A DNA stretch of 64,000 nt from Pseudomonas abyssi (lineage in GTDB: Bacteria > Pseudomonadota > Gammaproteobacteria > Pseudomonadales > Pseudomonadaceae). The notes below the pieces were generated by a model. It was not told where the DNA came from. It saw only the letters and a program-made list of their open reading frames with translations, and did not search any database. The stretch spans positions 1 through 64,000 of the forward strand of contig NZ_NTMR01000019.1 in NCBI RefSeq assembly GCF_002307495.1, written 5' to 3'. Within the stretch, counting starts at the first letter, position 1. Each line of letters begins with the position of its first letter. A program made the translations under genes and the position numbers. Shown here piece by piece: positions 16,489-25,695 of this stretch.

Positions 16489-17155
16489 GACGCACTCCAA
16501 GACTTGCCTGCAGCTGCTGCAGGTGCGCAACGCGGCCAACGATCCCGCCCTGGGCGGCAATCATGGCCAGCGTGGCCTGTTTGAATTCGGGGAAATAGCT
16601 TTCGGTGGCTTCGTCGATCAGCAGACAGCGATAACCGCGATCGTTGGCCTCGCGCATGCTGGTCTGCACGCAAACCTCGGTGGTCACGCCAGCAAAGATC
16701 AGGCTGTCGATGCCCTGCTGCTGCAGACGCTCATGCAGGCCCGTGGCATAGAACATGCCCTTGCCGGGCTTATCGATCACCCACTCATCCGCCAGCGGCG
16801 CGACGGCCTCCAGAATCTGGTTGCCGGGCTCGCCGCGCACCAGAATTCGCCCCATCGGGCCTACATCACCAATCTGCATGCCCGGCGGCCCGCCAGCGCG
16901 CTTGGCCGGCGGACAGTCTGACAAGTCCGGCAGGTGCGACTCCCGGGTGTGAATCACCAGCAGCCCGGCCTCACGCGCCAGCGCCAGCAATTGCTGCACC
17001 GCCGGGATGATGGCCGCGAGCGGGGTGACGTCATTGCCGAGCGCGGCGCCAAAGCCGCCCGGTTCGATAAAGTCGCGCTGCATGTCGATAACCACCAGCG
17101 CGGTGCGCTGCGGGTCGAAGCTGAAGTTATCGGGTACTGCGGTTACCTCGATCAT
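16481..17155 (-). CDS. Isochorismatase-like cysteine hydrolase (second)
   Basis: A 224-residue cysteine hydrolase with triad Asp24 (VVIDMQRDF), Lys129 (DKPGKGMF) and Cys162 ([10 protein letters not shown]). The RGEPG and DKPGKG segments are shared with the biuret hydrolase two genes upstream, suggesting an old duplication followed by change of substrate. It starts inside the stop of the ABC ATPase gene (ATGA overlap) and overlaps the AtzH-like gene, so all three are translated together. A linear ureide or carbamoyl amide is the likely substrate. Confidence 0.87.
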   Translation of the reverse strand: MIEVTAVPDNFSFDPQRTALVVIDMQRDFIEPGGFGAALGNDVTPLAAIIPAVQQLLALAREAGLLVIHTRESHLPDLSDCPPAKRAGGPPGMQIGDVGPMGRILVRGEPGNQILEAVAPLADEWVIDKPGKGMFYATGLHERLQQQGIDSLIFAGVTTEVCVQTSMREANDRGYRCLLIDEATESYFPEFKQATLAMIAAQGGIVGRVAHLQQLQASLGVRHD

Positions 17156-18693
17156 CCTGCCACCTGCTGTGCACTGTGTTCGGTACCGGCCATATAGCGG
17201 CCGAGCACCTGCCGTTCAGCCTCGGCCGGCACTGTCTGGTGATTGATTTCGCCATCGTGGATAACCAGGATGCGGTCCGACAGCTCCAGCAGTTCGTCCA
17301 GATCTTCACTCAGCAGCAGCACCGCCGCGCCGCGGTTGCGCGCCTCCAGCAGGCGCCGATGAATCAGTTCGACCGAGGCGAAATCCAGCCCGAATACCGG
17401 GTTGGAGACAATCAGCACAGCCACGTCCTCGGTCAGCTCCCGCGCCAGCACGGCACGCTGAACATTACCGCCGGACAGCGTGCCGATTGGCCGATCCGGG
17501 TCGTTCGGGCGCACCTGAAAGCGGCCGATCAGCTCACGCGCTCGCTCACGGATCGCCTTGCGATTGATCAACCAGCCGCTGCGGCACAGCGGTGCATGAT
17601 CGTAGTCGCGCAGCGCCAGATTTTCCGCCACGCTAAGGCCGGCAATGCAGGCGTTGCGCAGCGGCTCTTCCGGCAGACTGTAGACTTTCTCGCGCTGCAT
17701 CTCGGCGCGACTGGCGCTGTAGGGGCGGCCGTTGACACGCACCTCGCCGGCGCTGGCCGGTCGCTGGCCCAGCAGGGCTTCGGTCAATTCACGCTGGCCG
17801 TTACCGGAAATCCCGGCAATACCGACAATCTCGCCCGGCAAAACCGACAGTGATACCCCGCGCACCGCCAGCGTGCCGCGATCATTGGCCACCTTCAGGT
17901 TGCTGACTTCCAGACCCGGCGTACGCTCGGCCAGATGCTCTACCCGCTCCAGTGCCGTGCTTTGCTCGCGGCTCTCGCCCATCATCCAGGCCGACAGCTC
18001 GGCCTCATCGGTATCGGCTACCGCCTTGCTGCCGACCAGCTGCCCGCGCCGCAGTACAGTGACATCGTCGGCAAAACGCATCACTTCGCCGAACTTGTGG
18101 GTAATCATCAGCACAGACAGCTCGCCGGCATGGGCCAGTTGCTGCATCAGGCCGAGCACTTCTTCGGCCTCCTGCGGGGTCAGTACCGAGGTCGGCTCGT
18201 CAAGAATGATGAAACGGCGATCCAGATACAGCTGCTTGAGAATCTCCAGCTTCTGCTTCTCGCCCGCCGCGAGCGAACTGACTGCCCGCTCGATATCCAG
18301 CTTGAACGGCATTCTGGCCATAAAGGCATCGAGCGCTGCGCGTTCCTGCTTCCAGTCGATGGCCCACGGCAGTTCGCCCCGTGACAGCACCAGGTTTTCC
18401 GCCACGCTGAGCCCCGGCGCCACGGTAAAGTGCTGGTAGACCATGCCGATGCCGAGGGAGTGGGAGTCACGCGGCGACTGGATACTTTGTTCCTTGCCGC
18501 CCACCAGCACACTGCCCTCATCCAGCGGACCATAGCCAACGATACCCTTGACCAGCGTGCTCTTGCCGGCACCGTTTTCACCCAGCAGCGCGTGTACCGT
18601 GCCGGGGCGCACACGCATGGAGACGTTGTCCAGCGCGCGAAAATTGCCGAAGACCTTGCCGGCGCCGATGGTTTCCAGACTCAGGGCTCGCAT
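17152..18693 (-). CDS. ABC transporter ATP-binding protein, duplicated NBD, BMP/nucleoside type
   Basis: A 513-residue protein with two ATPase domains. The first has Walker [11 protein letters not shown] (37-46), an atypical signature ([15 protein letters not shown]) and Walker [16 protein letters not shown]. The second has a degenerate Walker A (GISGNGQRE) and a normal [16 protein letters not shown] signature. This is the layout of sugar and nucleoside importers such as NupA. The ATG at 18693 gives the standard N-terminus. It works with the two permeases and the BMP binding protein further up the operon, but is separated from them by two enzyme genes. Confidence 0.92.
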   Translation of the reverse strand: MRALSLETIGAGKVFGNFRALDNVSMRVRPGTVHALLGENGAGKSTLVKGIVGYGPLDEGSVLVGGKEQSIQSPRDSHSLGIGMVYQHFTVAPGLSVAENLVLSRGELPWAIDWKQERAALDAFMARMPFKLDIERAVSSLAAGEKQKLEILKQLYLDRRFIILDEPTSVLTPQEAEEVLGLMQQLAHAGELSVLMITHKFGEVMRFADDVTVLRRGQLVGSKAVADTDEAELSAWMMGESREQSTALERVEHLAERTPGLEVSNLKVANDRGTLAVRGVSLSVLPGEIVGIAGISGNGQRELTEALLGQRPASAGEVRVNGRPYSASRAEMQREKVYSLPEEPLRNACIAGLSVAENLALRDYDHAPLCRSGWLINRKAIRERARELIGRFQVRPNDPDRPIGTLSGGNVQRAVLARELTEDVAVLIVSNPVFGLDFASVELIHRRLLEARNRGAAVLLLSEDLDELLELSDRILVIHDGEINHQTVPAEAERQVLGRYMAGTEHSAQQVAG

Positions 18694-18695
18694 GC

Positions 18696-19385
18696 TCAGC
18701 TCCGCTTGAGGCAGTCGATCAGCATGGTCGAGTCGCCAATCGCGCCGAACACGCCGCCCTGCATCTTGACCATGCTCAAGGCCGCCAGGTGGTTGGCGTG
18801 GTCGGTCGCGCCGCAGCAGTCTTCCAACAGGATGCACTCGAAGCCGCGGTCATTCGCCTCGCGCATGGTGGTATGCACGCATACGTCTGTCGTGATGCCG
18901 GCCAGAATGATGTTTTCGATGCCCCGGGTACGCAAGATCAGCTCCAGATCCGTGGCGCAGAACGAGCCCTTGCCGGGCTTGTCGATGATGATCTCGCCGT
19001 CCAGCGGCGCCAGCTCGGGGATGATTTCCCAGCCGGGCTCGCCGCGCACCAGGATGCGCCCGCAGGGGCCGGTGTCACCGATACCGGCGCCAATGCGCTG
19101 CGACCGCCAGCGTTTGTTGGCCGGCAGATCAGACAGGTCCGGGCGGTGGCCTTCACGGGTGTGAATGATCCAGAAGCCCTGCTCACGCAGCACCTCCAAT
19201 ACCCGGCTGATCGGCTCGATCGGGGCACGGGTCAGCGACAGGTCATAGCCCATCGAGTCGACGTAGCCGCCCTTGCCGCAAAAATCGGTCTGCATATCGA
19301 TCACGATCAACGCCGTATTTTCCGGCGTCAGGTTGCCGTTGTAGGGCCAGGGATAGGGCGCAGACTCAAGATAGCGTTCGGTCAT
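18696..19385 (-). CDS. biuH: Biuret amidohydrolase
   Basis: A 229-residue cysteine hydrolase that I recognise as very close to Rhizobium leguminosarum BiuH along its full length, including APYPWPYNG near the start, [20 protein letters not shown] and [12 protein letters not shown]. Asp30, Lys136 and Cys169 reproduce the spacing of the published BiuH triad (36/142/175) exactly. BiuH converts biuret to allophanate and ammonia, the step after cyanuric acid ring opening. Family relatives act on other ureides, so the substrate is likely rather than certain. Two bases separate it from the ATPase gene and three from the formamidase gene. Confidence 0.88.
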   Translation of the reverse strand: MTERYLESAPYPWPYNGNLTPENTALIVIDMQTDFCGKGGYVDSMGYDLSLTRAPIEPISRVLEVLREQGFWIIHTREGHRPDLSDLPANKRWRSQRIGAGIGDTGPCGRILVRGEPGWEIIPELAPLDGEIIIDKPGKGSFCATDLELILRTRGIENIILAGITTDVCVHTTMREANDRGFECILLEDCCGATDHANHLAALSMVKMQGGVFGAIGDSTMLIDCLKRS

Positions 19386-19388
19386 GGC

Positions 19389-20396
19389 TCAGTGCTCCTC
19401 AGCCGGTTGATAGGTGCGTTCGGGCGTGTCGAAGCCGCAGGAGGTACCGTCGGTGTGGACCACCTGGTCTTCCCAGGGCAGCCGGTATTGGCCGGCGACC
19501 AGGTCGTGCATGTAGCTGTAGGGTGCGTCCTGCGCGCCGCCCTTGACCGCCGTGTAACCGCGGTGGCCGAACTGATAGATGTTGTTTTCCACGCCCCAGT
19601 GAATGCGCGCTTCGCGTACCAGGTCCGGGCGCATTTCGCAGCTGACAATCTCGTCGGCGCGGCCGCCCCCTACCGCCATCGGCGTGCCGTCAAAGTCGAC
19701 AAACATCGCCTCGCCCATGGAGTCGAAGGTGCCGTCGGAGCCGCACATGCACACGCTGGCGGTCTGCATCAGGTTGCAGAAGCTGTTGGCCTGGTTGGTG
19801 ATCTGCCAGGAATGACGGATAGGTGCGGTGTAGCCGGCGGTGCGGATCATGATTTCCGCGCCCTTGTAAGCACATTCTCGGGCCATCTCGGGGAACATGC
19901 CGTCGTGGCAGATGATCAGCGCCAGCTTGCTGCCCTTGGGTCCGTCACAGACCGGAATCCCAAGATTACCCGGCTCCCACGGCTCGACCGGGACCCACGG
20001 ATGCAGCTTGCGGTAATACAACTGAATCTCGCCCTGGTCGTTGACGATAATGCCGCTGTTGTAGGGGTTGCCGTTGGGGTTGGCTTCCATGATCGAGAAG
20101 CAGCCCCAGATTGCGTTATCGACGCAGGCCTGACGCAGGGCGCTGACTTCCGGGCCATCGAGGGTGCACATGATGTCGTCGGAGGTATCCATCGACAGGC
20201 CGTGCAGCGAGTATTCCGGGAAGACGATCAGATCCATTCCGGCCACACTGCGCCGCGCCTTGCCAACCATGGCAACGACTTTCTGGGTCTGCTCCCAGAG
20301 TTCGGCGCGGGTATGCGGATCAGGCAATGCCAGTTGCGCCAGACCGATGACAACACCGTTCGGCGACTTGTTAAGACCACCAAGACCACTGGACAT
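19389..20396 (-). CDS. amiF: Formamidase, nitrilase superfamily
   Basis: A 335-residue nitrilase-fold enzyme with the Glu-Lys-Cys triad in IVFPEYSLHG, YYRKLHPWVPVEPW and LIICHDGMFPE. The length and conserved stretches (GVENNIYQFGHRGY and AGQYRLPWED near the C-terminus) match Helicobacter-type AmiF formamidase rather than ordinary aliphatic amidase. It would hydrolyse formamide to formate and ammonia. In this operon it suggests that ring breakdown yields formamide or an N-formyl compound, which is not expected from cyanuric acid alone. Confidence 0.87.
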   Translation of the reverse strand: MSSGLGGLNKSPNGVVIGLAQLALPDPHTRAELWEQTQKVVAMVGKARRSVAGMDLIVFPEYSLHGLSMDTSDDIMCTLDGPEVSALRQACVDNAIWGCFSIMEANPNGNPYNSGIIVNDQGEIQLYYRKLHPWVPVEPWEPGNLGIPVCDGPKGSKLALIICHDGMFPEMARECAYKGAEIMIRTAGYTAPIRHSWQITNQANSFCNLMQTASVCMCGSDGTFDSMGEAMFVDFDGTPMAVGGGRADEIVSCEMRPDLVREARIHWGVENNIYQFGHRGYTAVKGGAQDAPYSYMHDLVAGQYRLPWEDQVVHTDGTSCGFDTPERTYQPAEEH

Positions 20397-20405
20397 GGGT
20401 ATCTC

Positions 20406-21326
20406 CTATCGAGTCAGACTGAGCTCGCCGGGGGCGCCGCTCAGGGTTTGATTGGGCCGGCAGGTGATGAACATCACTGCCAGCGTGAGCGCGTAGGGCG
20501 CAGCAGCAAACAGGTAGTAGCCGGTACTGATGCCGACCGACTGTAACGCCGGGCCGATGGCCCCGGCAGCGCCGAACAGCAGCGCCGCCCACAGGCAGCG
20601 CATGGGTTGCCAGCGGGCAAAGATCACCAGCGCAACCGCCATGATCCCCTGCCCGCTCGACAGCCCTTCGTTCCAGCTGCCCGGGTAATACAGCGACAGG
20701 TAGGCGCCGCCGATACCGGCCAAAAAGCCACCGGCAGCGGTTGCCGCGATGCGCACCAGCACCGGGCGATAGCCCAGCGCACGGGCCGATTCGGCATGGT
20801 CACCCACCAGCCGCAGCATCAGACCCCAGCGCGTACTACGCAGGCCCCAATGAAGCGCAAAGGCCAGTGCCACGCCGATAAAGAACAACACGTTGATACT
20901 GAGCGCCGAGCGCACCCGCTCGTCATCGCTCCAGTCACCCAGCCCGATGGCCACCAAAGACGGGGCCTGTGGCTGGATAAAGTTTTTGCCGAGGAAGAAG
21001 GCCAGGCCAGTGCCCAGCACCATCAGCGCGATACCCACCGCGATGTCGTTAACCCGCGGCAAAGAACAGATGGCCCCATGCAACAACCCGAGCAGCAAAC
21101 CGGTGCCGCCGGCGGCCAACACGCCCGTCCAGGCCGAACCGCTCAGGTAAGCCACGGCGTACCCCGCCATCGCGCCACTGACCAGAATGCCTTCCAGACC
21201 CAGGTTGATGCGCCCGCTCTTCTCCGTCAGGCACTCGCCGAGGCTGACAAAAATGAACGGTGTACCGACCCGGATTGCACCGGCCAGCAGGGCCAGAAAG
21301 AACGTCGCCAGATCAAGATCAGCCAT
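20406..21326 (-). CDS. ABC transporter permease, BMP/nucleoside type (second permease)
   Basis: A 306-residue membrane protein with about eight or nine hydrophobic segments and the typical TPFIFVSLGECLTEKSGRINLGLEG start of the inner-membrane component of BMP-type importers (NupC/YufQ-like). It overlaps the first permease gene by eight bases. The ATG at 21326 is preferred, because the family N-terminus begins there and the upstream extension is basic and unconserved. Together with the first permease it forms the heterodimeric channel. Confidence 0.9.
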   Translation of the reverse strand: MADLDLATFFLALLAGAIRVGTPFIFVSLGECLTEKSGRINLGLEGILVSGAMAGYAVAYLSGSAWTGVLAAGGTGLLLGLLHGAICSLPRVNDIAVGIALMVLGTGLAFFLGKNFIQPQAPSLVAIGLGDWSDDERVRSALSINVLFFIGVALAFALHWGLRSTRWGLMLRLVGDHAESARALGYRPVLVRIAATAAGGFLAGIGGAYLSLYYPGSWNEGLSSGQGIMAVALVIFARWQPMRCLWAALLFGAAGAIGPALQSVGISTGYYLFAAAPYALTLAVMFITCRPNQTLSGAPGELSLTR

Positions 21327-22425
21327 GTTGCAACGCCCCCTGCGTCTGTTCGGCACGCTCATTCAGACGCAAGCGCCAGGCGACGATGCGCGGGGTCAAG
21401 GCTTCCCAGGCCAGCAGGCTGGTAAACAGAATCCCCTCCAGGATCAGTGTGGTGGCGTTCGGCAGGCCGAGTCGGCGCTGCAGCAGACTGCCACTGGCCT
21501 CGATGCCGCCCAGCAGGATGGCGCAGACAATGATTGCCAGCGGGTTCTGCCGCGCCGCAAAGGCGACCAGAATGCCGCTGGCACCGTAGCCGGCGATAAT
21601 TGCCGCGTTGGCACTGCCCTGCACGGCCGCCACTTCAAACATGCCGGCTAGGCCGGCGCAAGCGCCGCCCAGCACACAGGTCAGAATCACCAGCCGGTCA
21701 ACCGGCAGGCCGATCATGCGTGCGGTGCGGACGTTGCCACCGACTACCTGCAGCGAGAAACCGGTAACGCTGTTGCGCACCAATACCTGAGCAAGTAAGC
21801 AGGCGATAACCCCCACCACCAGCCCCCAGTGCACCTGAAAGGCGTCACTGATCGGGCCGATCATCACGCTGTCATCCAGCGGAATGGTCGAGGGCTTGTT
21901 AAGGCTGGCCGGGTCGCGCAGCGGGCCTTCAACCAACTGATTGAAGATCGCGATGGCAACGTAGGAAAGCAGCAGGCTGCCGATGGTTTCATTCAGGCCG
22001 CGTTTCTGGCGCATCCAGCCGTTCAGACCGATCCAGAACCCACCGACCACCATCGCCGACAGCGCCATGCACAGCAGCAAGGGCACCACCGGCAAGCCCG
22101 GCAGCCAGAGCGGCGTTACCGCTGCGGCCAGCCCACCCAGCACCAGCGCACCTTCACCGCCGATAATGATCAAGCCGGCCCGCGCCGGCAGCGCCACGCA
22201 GAGCGCCGCCAGCATCAGCGGCGCGGCACGTTGCAGGGTGTTTTCCCAGGCGAAGGCCGAGCCGAATGCCCCTTGCACCACCAGCTGACAGGCCTGCCAG
22301 GCAGGCTTGCCCTGCACCACCAGAAACAGCATGAACAGTACAAAGGTCGTCAGCGCAGCGAGCAGGGTTGGCAGACCAGGGAGTAACAGTCCCCCGGCCC
22401 GATAGACCGCATTGCGAGGTTTCAT
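21319..22425 (-). CDS. ABC transporter permease, BMP/nucleoside type (first permease)
   Basis: A 368-residue membrane protein of the BPD_transp_2 family (NupB/YufP-like), with the RAGLIIIGGEGALVLGGLAA and KRGLNETIGSLLLSYVAIAI segments typical for this group. The ATG at 22425 follows GAGGTGG; an alternative ATG at 22437 would overlap the binding-protein stop. It lies eight bases after the binding-protein gene and couples by overlap to the second permease. Confidence 0.9.
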   Translation of the reverse strand: MKPRNAVYRAGGLLLPGLPTLLAALTTFVLFMLFLVVQGKPAWQACQLVVQGAFGSAFAWENTLQRAAPLMLAALCVALPARAGLIIIGGEGALVLGGLAAAVTPLWLPGLPVVPLLLCMALSAMVVGGFWIGLNGWMRQKRGLNETIGSLLLSYVAIAIFNQLVEGPLRDPASLNKPSTIPLDDSVMIGPISDAFQVHWGLVVGVIACLLAQVLVRNSVTGFSLQVVGGNVRTARMIGLPVDRLVILTCVLGGACAGLAGMFEVAAVQGSANAAIIAGYGASGILVAFAARQNPLAIIVCAILLGGIEASGSLLQRRLGLPNATTLILEGILFTSLLAWEALTPRIVAWRLRLNERAEQTQGALQHG

Positions 22426-22433
22426 CAGCCACC

Positions 22434-23543
22434 TCAAATCTGGCCGCGTACGCCTTCGACCAGATAGTCCATGCTCTCCAGCACGACATCGGTCTGCCCC
22501 AGCGCCGTGCCGGCGGCGATCACCTCATTGCCCTGATTGTCCTTCAGCGGGCCGCGGAAGATGGCGTACCCACCGGCCAGCATCTCCGCTTTGACAGCGT
22601 CAGCGCGTGCCTTGGCCTCATCGCTGACCAGCGGCCCGTAGGGCGAGGTCTTGACGAAGCCTTCCTTCAGGCCGCCCCGCAGGAAGTTGATCATCGGCTG
22701 ACCTGCCTGCGACGTTGCCACGTGGGCGCGGTACGGGGTTTCCCAGTTCCACTCGGCACCGGTCAGGTAGCCGTTGGGCGCCAGCGCGGATTGATCGGCG
22801 TGATAGCCACAGGTCATGGCGCCGCGTTTCTCGGCAGTCTCCACGATGACCTTGGGGCCATCGACGTGGCAGGTCAGCACGTCACAGCTTTGGTCGATCA
22901 GGCTGTTGGCCGCTTCGGCTTCCTTGATCGGCAAGGACCAGTCACCGGTAAAGATCACGGTGGTCGTAATCTCCGGGTCAACCGAGCGCGCGCCCAGGGT
23001 AAAGGCGTTGATGTTACGCAGCACCTGCGGTACCGGCTTGGCGGCGATAAAACCGAGCTTCTTGGTCTTGCTGGCAAAGCCGGCAACCACGCCGTTCAGA
23101 TACTGGCCTTCGTCGATGTAACCAAAGAAGCTGCCGGCATTGGTCGGGTGCACGCCTTCGGTCCACAGGCCGCCGCAGTGGGCGAAGTGCACATCCGGAA
23201 AGCGCTCGGCCATCTTGATGACATGGGGGTCGAAGTAACCGAAGGAGGTCGGGAAAATCAGGGTAGCGCCGTCCTGACGGATCATCGCTTCCATCGACTT
23301 CTGCACCGCCACCGTCTCAGGCACGTTCTCTTCTTCAATCACCACCACATTCGGCAGCGTCTTGATGATGGCGGCCGCCTCGGCGTGCGCCTGGTTGTAG
23401 CCAAAGTCGTCACGGGCGCCAACATAAATGAAACCCACCACCAGCGGGCGATCAGCAGCGCGCGCCAGACTGAACGGCATGGCGGCGGTGGCGCCAATCA
23501 GGCCCACCAGCTTGAGAAGGGTACGACGGTCAATGCTCGACAT
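22434..23543 (-). CDS. BMP-family ABC transporter binding protein with Tat signal
   Basis: A 369-residue PnrA/BMP-type binding protein. The N-terminus carries a twin-arginine pattern (DRRTLLKLVG) and hydrophobic core ending near SLARA-ADRP, so it is probably exported folded through Tat. No lipobox Cys is seen. The mature domain starts with VGFIYVGARDDFGYNQAH, where the Asp-Asp-x-Gly-Tyr pattern fits BMP ligand-binding loops that hold nucleosides or related ureides. GGAG precedes the ATG. It is the first gene of the minus operon. Confidence 0.9.
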   Translation of the reverse strand: MSSIDRRTLLKLVGLIGATAAMPFSLARAADRPLVVGFIYVGARDDFGYNQAHAEAAAIIKTLPNVVVIEEENVPETVAVQKSMEAMIRQDGATLIFPTSFGYFDPHVIKMAERFPDVHFAHCGGLWTEGVHPTNAGSFFGYIDEGQYLNGVVAGFASKTKKLGFIAAKPVPQVLRNINAFTLGARSVDPEITTTVIFTGDWSLPIKEAEAANSLIDQSCDVLTCHVDGPKVIVETAEKRGAMTCGYHADQSALAPNGYLTGAEWNWETPYRAHVATSQAGQPMINFLRGGLKEGFVKTSPYGPLVSDEAKARADAVKAEMLAGGYAIFRGPLKDNQGNEVIAAGTALGQTDVVLESMDYLVEGVRGQI

Positions 23544-23623
23544 GGATAGCTCCTTGATAAAGATGACGCTGCCAATCCACTGCGCACCGACACCTGAGCG
23601 CCTGCGCACATTTGAATACCAGC

Positions 23624-23634
23624 TTGTATACCAA
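23624..23634. promoter_or_regulatory. Putative GntR/FCD operator upstream of the minus operon
   Basis: TTGTATACCAA is a near palindrome about 80 bp upstream of the binding-protein ATG, and the half-motif ATACCA is repeated at 23616-23621. GntR/FCD regulators commonly bind short TNGTATACNA-type sites. The rest of 23544-23988 (445 bp) shows no gene that I can support. Confidence 0.45.
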
Positions 23635-23988
23635 TGTGCACACCACTAAGCATTGATCGTGCCACCGCTCTAAAACCCAGTTCTGCGCCCTGCGGCGCGA
23701 TGACGGGACAGTTTCTGCACAGCCCTGGTGCGAGTTAGCAATGGGCGCACCAAATGCTAGCAATTAGCCGCCAGACAACAGCTTGACGCCGGCGCAGCCA
23801 GCGCCAGCCGCGCAGTCACCAGATGATGGCCAGACGAGGCTAGTCTGCCGCCACCGAACGATGGCGTTTTGCTTCGACAGACCAGCACGGCTCAGCTAAG
23901 GTTAAGCATCTAAAGACCAGTTGCGCGCCCTGTCTCCAGACCAAGACACTACCCATTGCGGCGCAACCAGCGACAACGGATTCAGTGC

Positions 23989-25695
23989 ATGCGTGAAAAC
24001 GGATTTACCCCTGTACCTGTCATCCTGATCGTCGACGACCAGCCCAATGACGTCCTGCTGCTGCAGGAGGCTGTTGCCGACCTTGGAGACATCCATATTG
24101 CCCACGACGGGGAAACGGCTTTGGCGCTGGCCAACGCCCATCGCCCGGATCTGATCCTGCTCGACATTCAGATGCCGGGTATGAACGGTTTTCAGCTGTG
24201 CAAGGCCATCAAGGCCACACCGCGCATCTGCGACGCGGCCATCGTGTTCGTCACCGCCCACACCCAGACCGATTACGAGATCCTGGCGCTGGAGTACGGC
24301 GGTATCGATTTCATCCAGAAGCCACTGAGCCTGCCGGTTGTGCATGCCCACGCCCGGGCCCACCTGGCCCTGCGCGCCGAGGCCAACCGTCTGGCCTACT
24401 ATGACGACCTGACGGCCCTGCCTAACCGGGCCCTGCTGCGCGACCGCGCCGAGCAGACCCTGCAAAGCGCACGCGAGACCGGCAACCAGGCCGCGTTGGT
24501 CTTGCTTGACCTGGATAACTTCAAGGGCATCAACGACTCCATCGATCACCGCATGGGCGATCAGATTCTGATCGAGATTGCGCGCCGGCTGCAGCGTCAC
24601 TGCGAAGTAACCGACACCCTGAGCCGTCACAGTGGCGACGAGTTTGTGCTGCTGATTCCCGAACTGGACCACTCCGAAGCCCTGGGCGACCGCATCGACG
24701 CCCTGCTGAATGTCATCGCCCAGCCGCTTGAGATTGACGGTCATCGCCTGCAGCTGACCTGCAGCGCCGGCATCAGCGTATACCCCGGCGACGGCAGTAC
24801 GCTCGACGTGTTGTTCCGACACGCCGAGGCAGCCATGTACCAGGCCAAGCAGAATGGGCGCGGCCGCTATCGCTTTTTCTCCCACCACCTGGAGGTCAAC
24901 GCCCGCGCCCGCCACCTGCTTGAGGTGCACCTGCGCGAGGCATTGAGTAGCGGTGTGCTGACCGTGGTCTACCAACCGCGCTATGACGCTGTGCATGGCA
25001 CCAGCTGCGGCATGGAGGCACTGGTGCGCTGGCGGCGCGGTGACCGGTTGGTGTCCCCCGCCGAGTTTATTCCGCTGGCCGAGGAGACCGGGCTGATCAT
25101 CCCGGTTGGCAAGCAGGTTCTGCTGCAGGCCTGCGCCGATGCCCGTGCTCTGCAGCTCGCGGGGCAACGCATGATCGTGGGCGTCAACATCTCTGCGGTG
25201 CAGTTCCGCGAGGAATCCTTCCTGTCGATGATCAAGGAGGTCCTGCTGGACACTGGGCTGCCGGGCGAACTGCTGGAGCTGGAAATTACCGAAGGTGTGG
25301 TGGCGCATGATATGGAGCGCACCCACACCCTGCTGACCGAGCTCAAGCGCATGGGGGTGCGCATCGCCATCGACGACTTTGGCACCGGCTACTCCAGCCT
25401 GAGCTACCTGAAAAAGCTACCGATCGACGTACTGAAGATTGATCAGAGCTTTATTCGCGACATGCTGAGTGATCGCAGCGATGCCGCCATCGTCGAAGCC
25501 ATTGTGCGCATGGGCCACGCCCTGGAGCTGGAGCTGGTGGCTGAAGGTGTCGAGTCCGCCGACCAGGCCGAGGCGCTGCTGGCCTTGGGCTGTGAGTTGA
25601 TGCAAGGCTATCATTACTGTCGGCCAATGTCCTTTGAGCAGGTGCGCCAACAGCTAAGCCCACCCAACGCCCGCGGAGACGACCAGGTCTGTTGA
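23989..25695 (+). CDS. REC-GGDEF-EAL cyclic-di-GMP signalling protein
   Basis: A 568-residue response regulator. The receiver domain carries phospho-acceptor Asp59 (LLDIQMPG). The GGDEF domain has SGDEF at 215-219 and lacks the usual RxxD inhibitory site (EVTD instead). The EAL domain keeps EAL at 343-345, NISAVQF, ELEITEG, IDDFGTGYS, KIDQSF and EGVE, so it should be an active c-di-GMP phosphodiesterase. A TTG at 23956 is an alternative start. It overlaps the next gene, a hybrid kinase, by one base (TGATG) and is probably one of its targets. Confidence 0.9.
   Translation: MRENGFTPVPVILIVDDQPNDVLLLQEAVADLGDIHIAHDGETALALANAHRPDLILLDIQMPGMNGFQLCKAIKATPRICDAAIVFVTAHTQTDYEILALEYGGIDFIQKPLSLPVVHAHARAHLALRAEANRLAYYDDLTALPNRALLRDRAEQTLQSARETGNQAALVLLDLDNFKGINDSIDHRMGDQILIEIARRLQRHCEVTDTLSRHSGDEFVLLIPELDHSEALGDRIDALLNVIAQPLEIDGHRLQLTCSAGISVYPGDGSTLDVLFRHAEAAMYQAKQNGRGRYRFFSHHLEVNARARHLLEVHLREALSSGVLTVVYQPRYDAVHGTSCGMEALVRWRRGDRLVSPAEFIPLAEETGLIIPVGKQVLLQACADARALQLAGQRMIVGVNISAVQFREESFLSMIKEVLLDTGLPGELLELEITEGVVAHDMERTHTLLTELKRMGVRIAIDDFGTGYSSLSYLKKLPIDVLKIDQSFIRDMLSDRSDAAIVEAIVRMGHALELELVAEGVESADQAEALLALGCELMQGYHYCRPMSFEQVRQQLSPPNARGDDQVC

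Noticed and set aside
18789-20546. Long plus-strand open frame antisense to biuH and amiF
   Set aside because: It mirrors the high-GC third-position bias of real minus-strand genes, has no domain pattern, and the opposite strand encodes two clearly recognisable enzymes.
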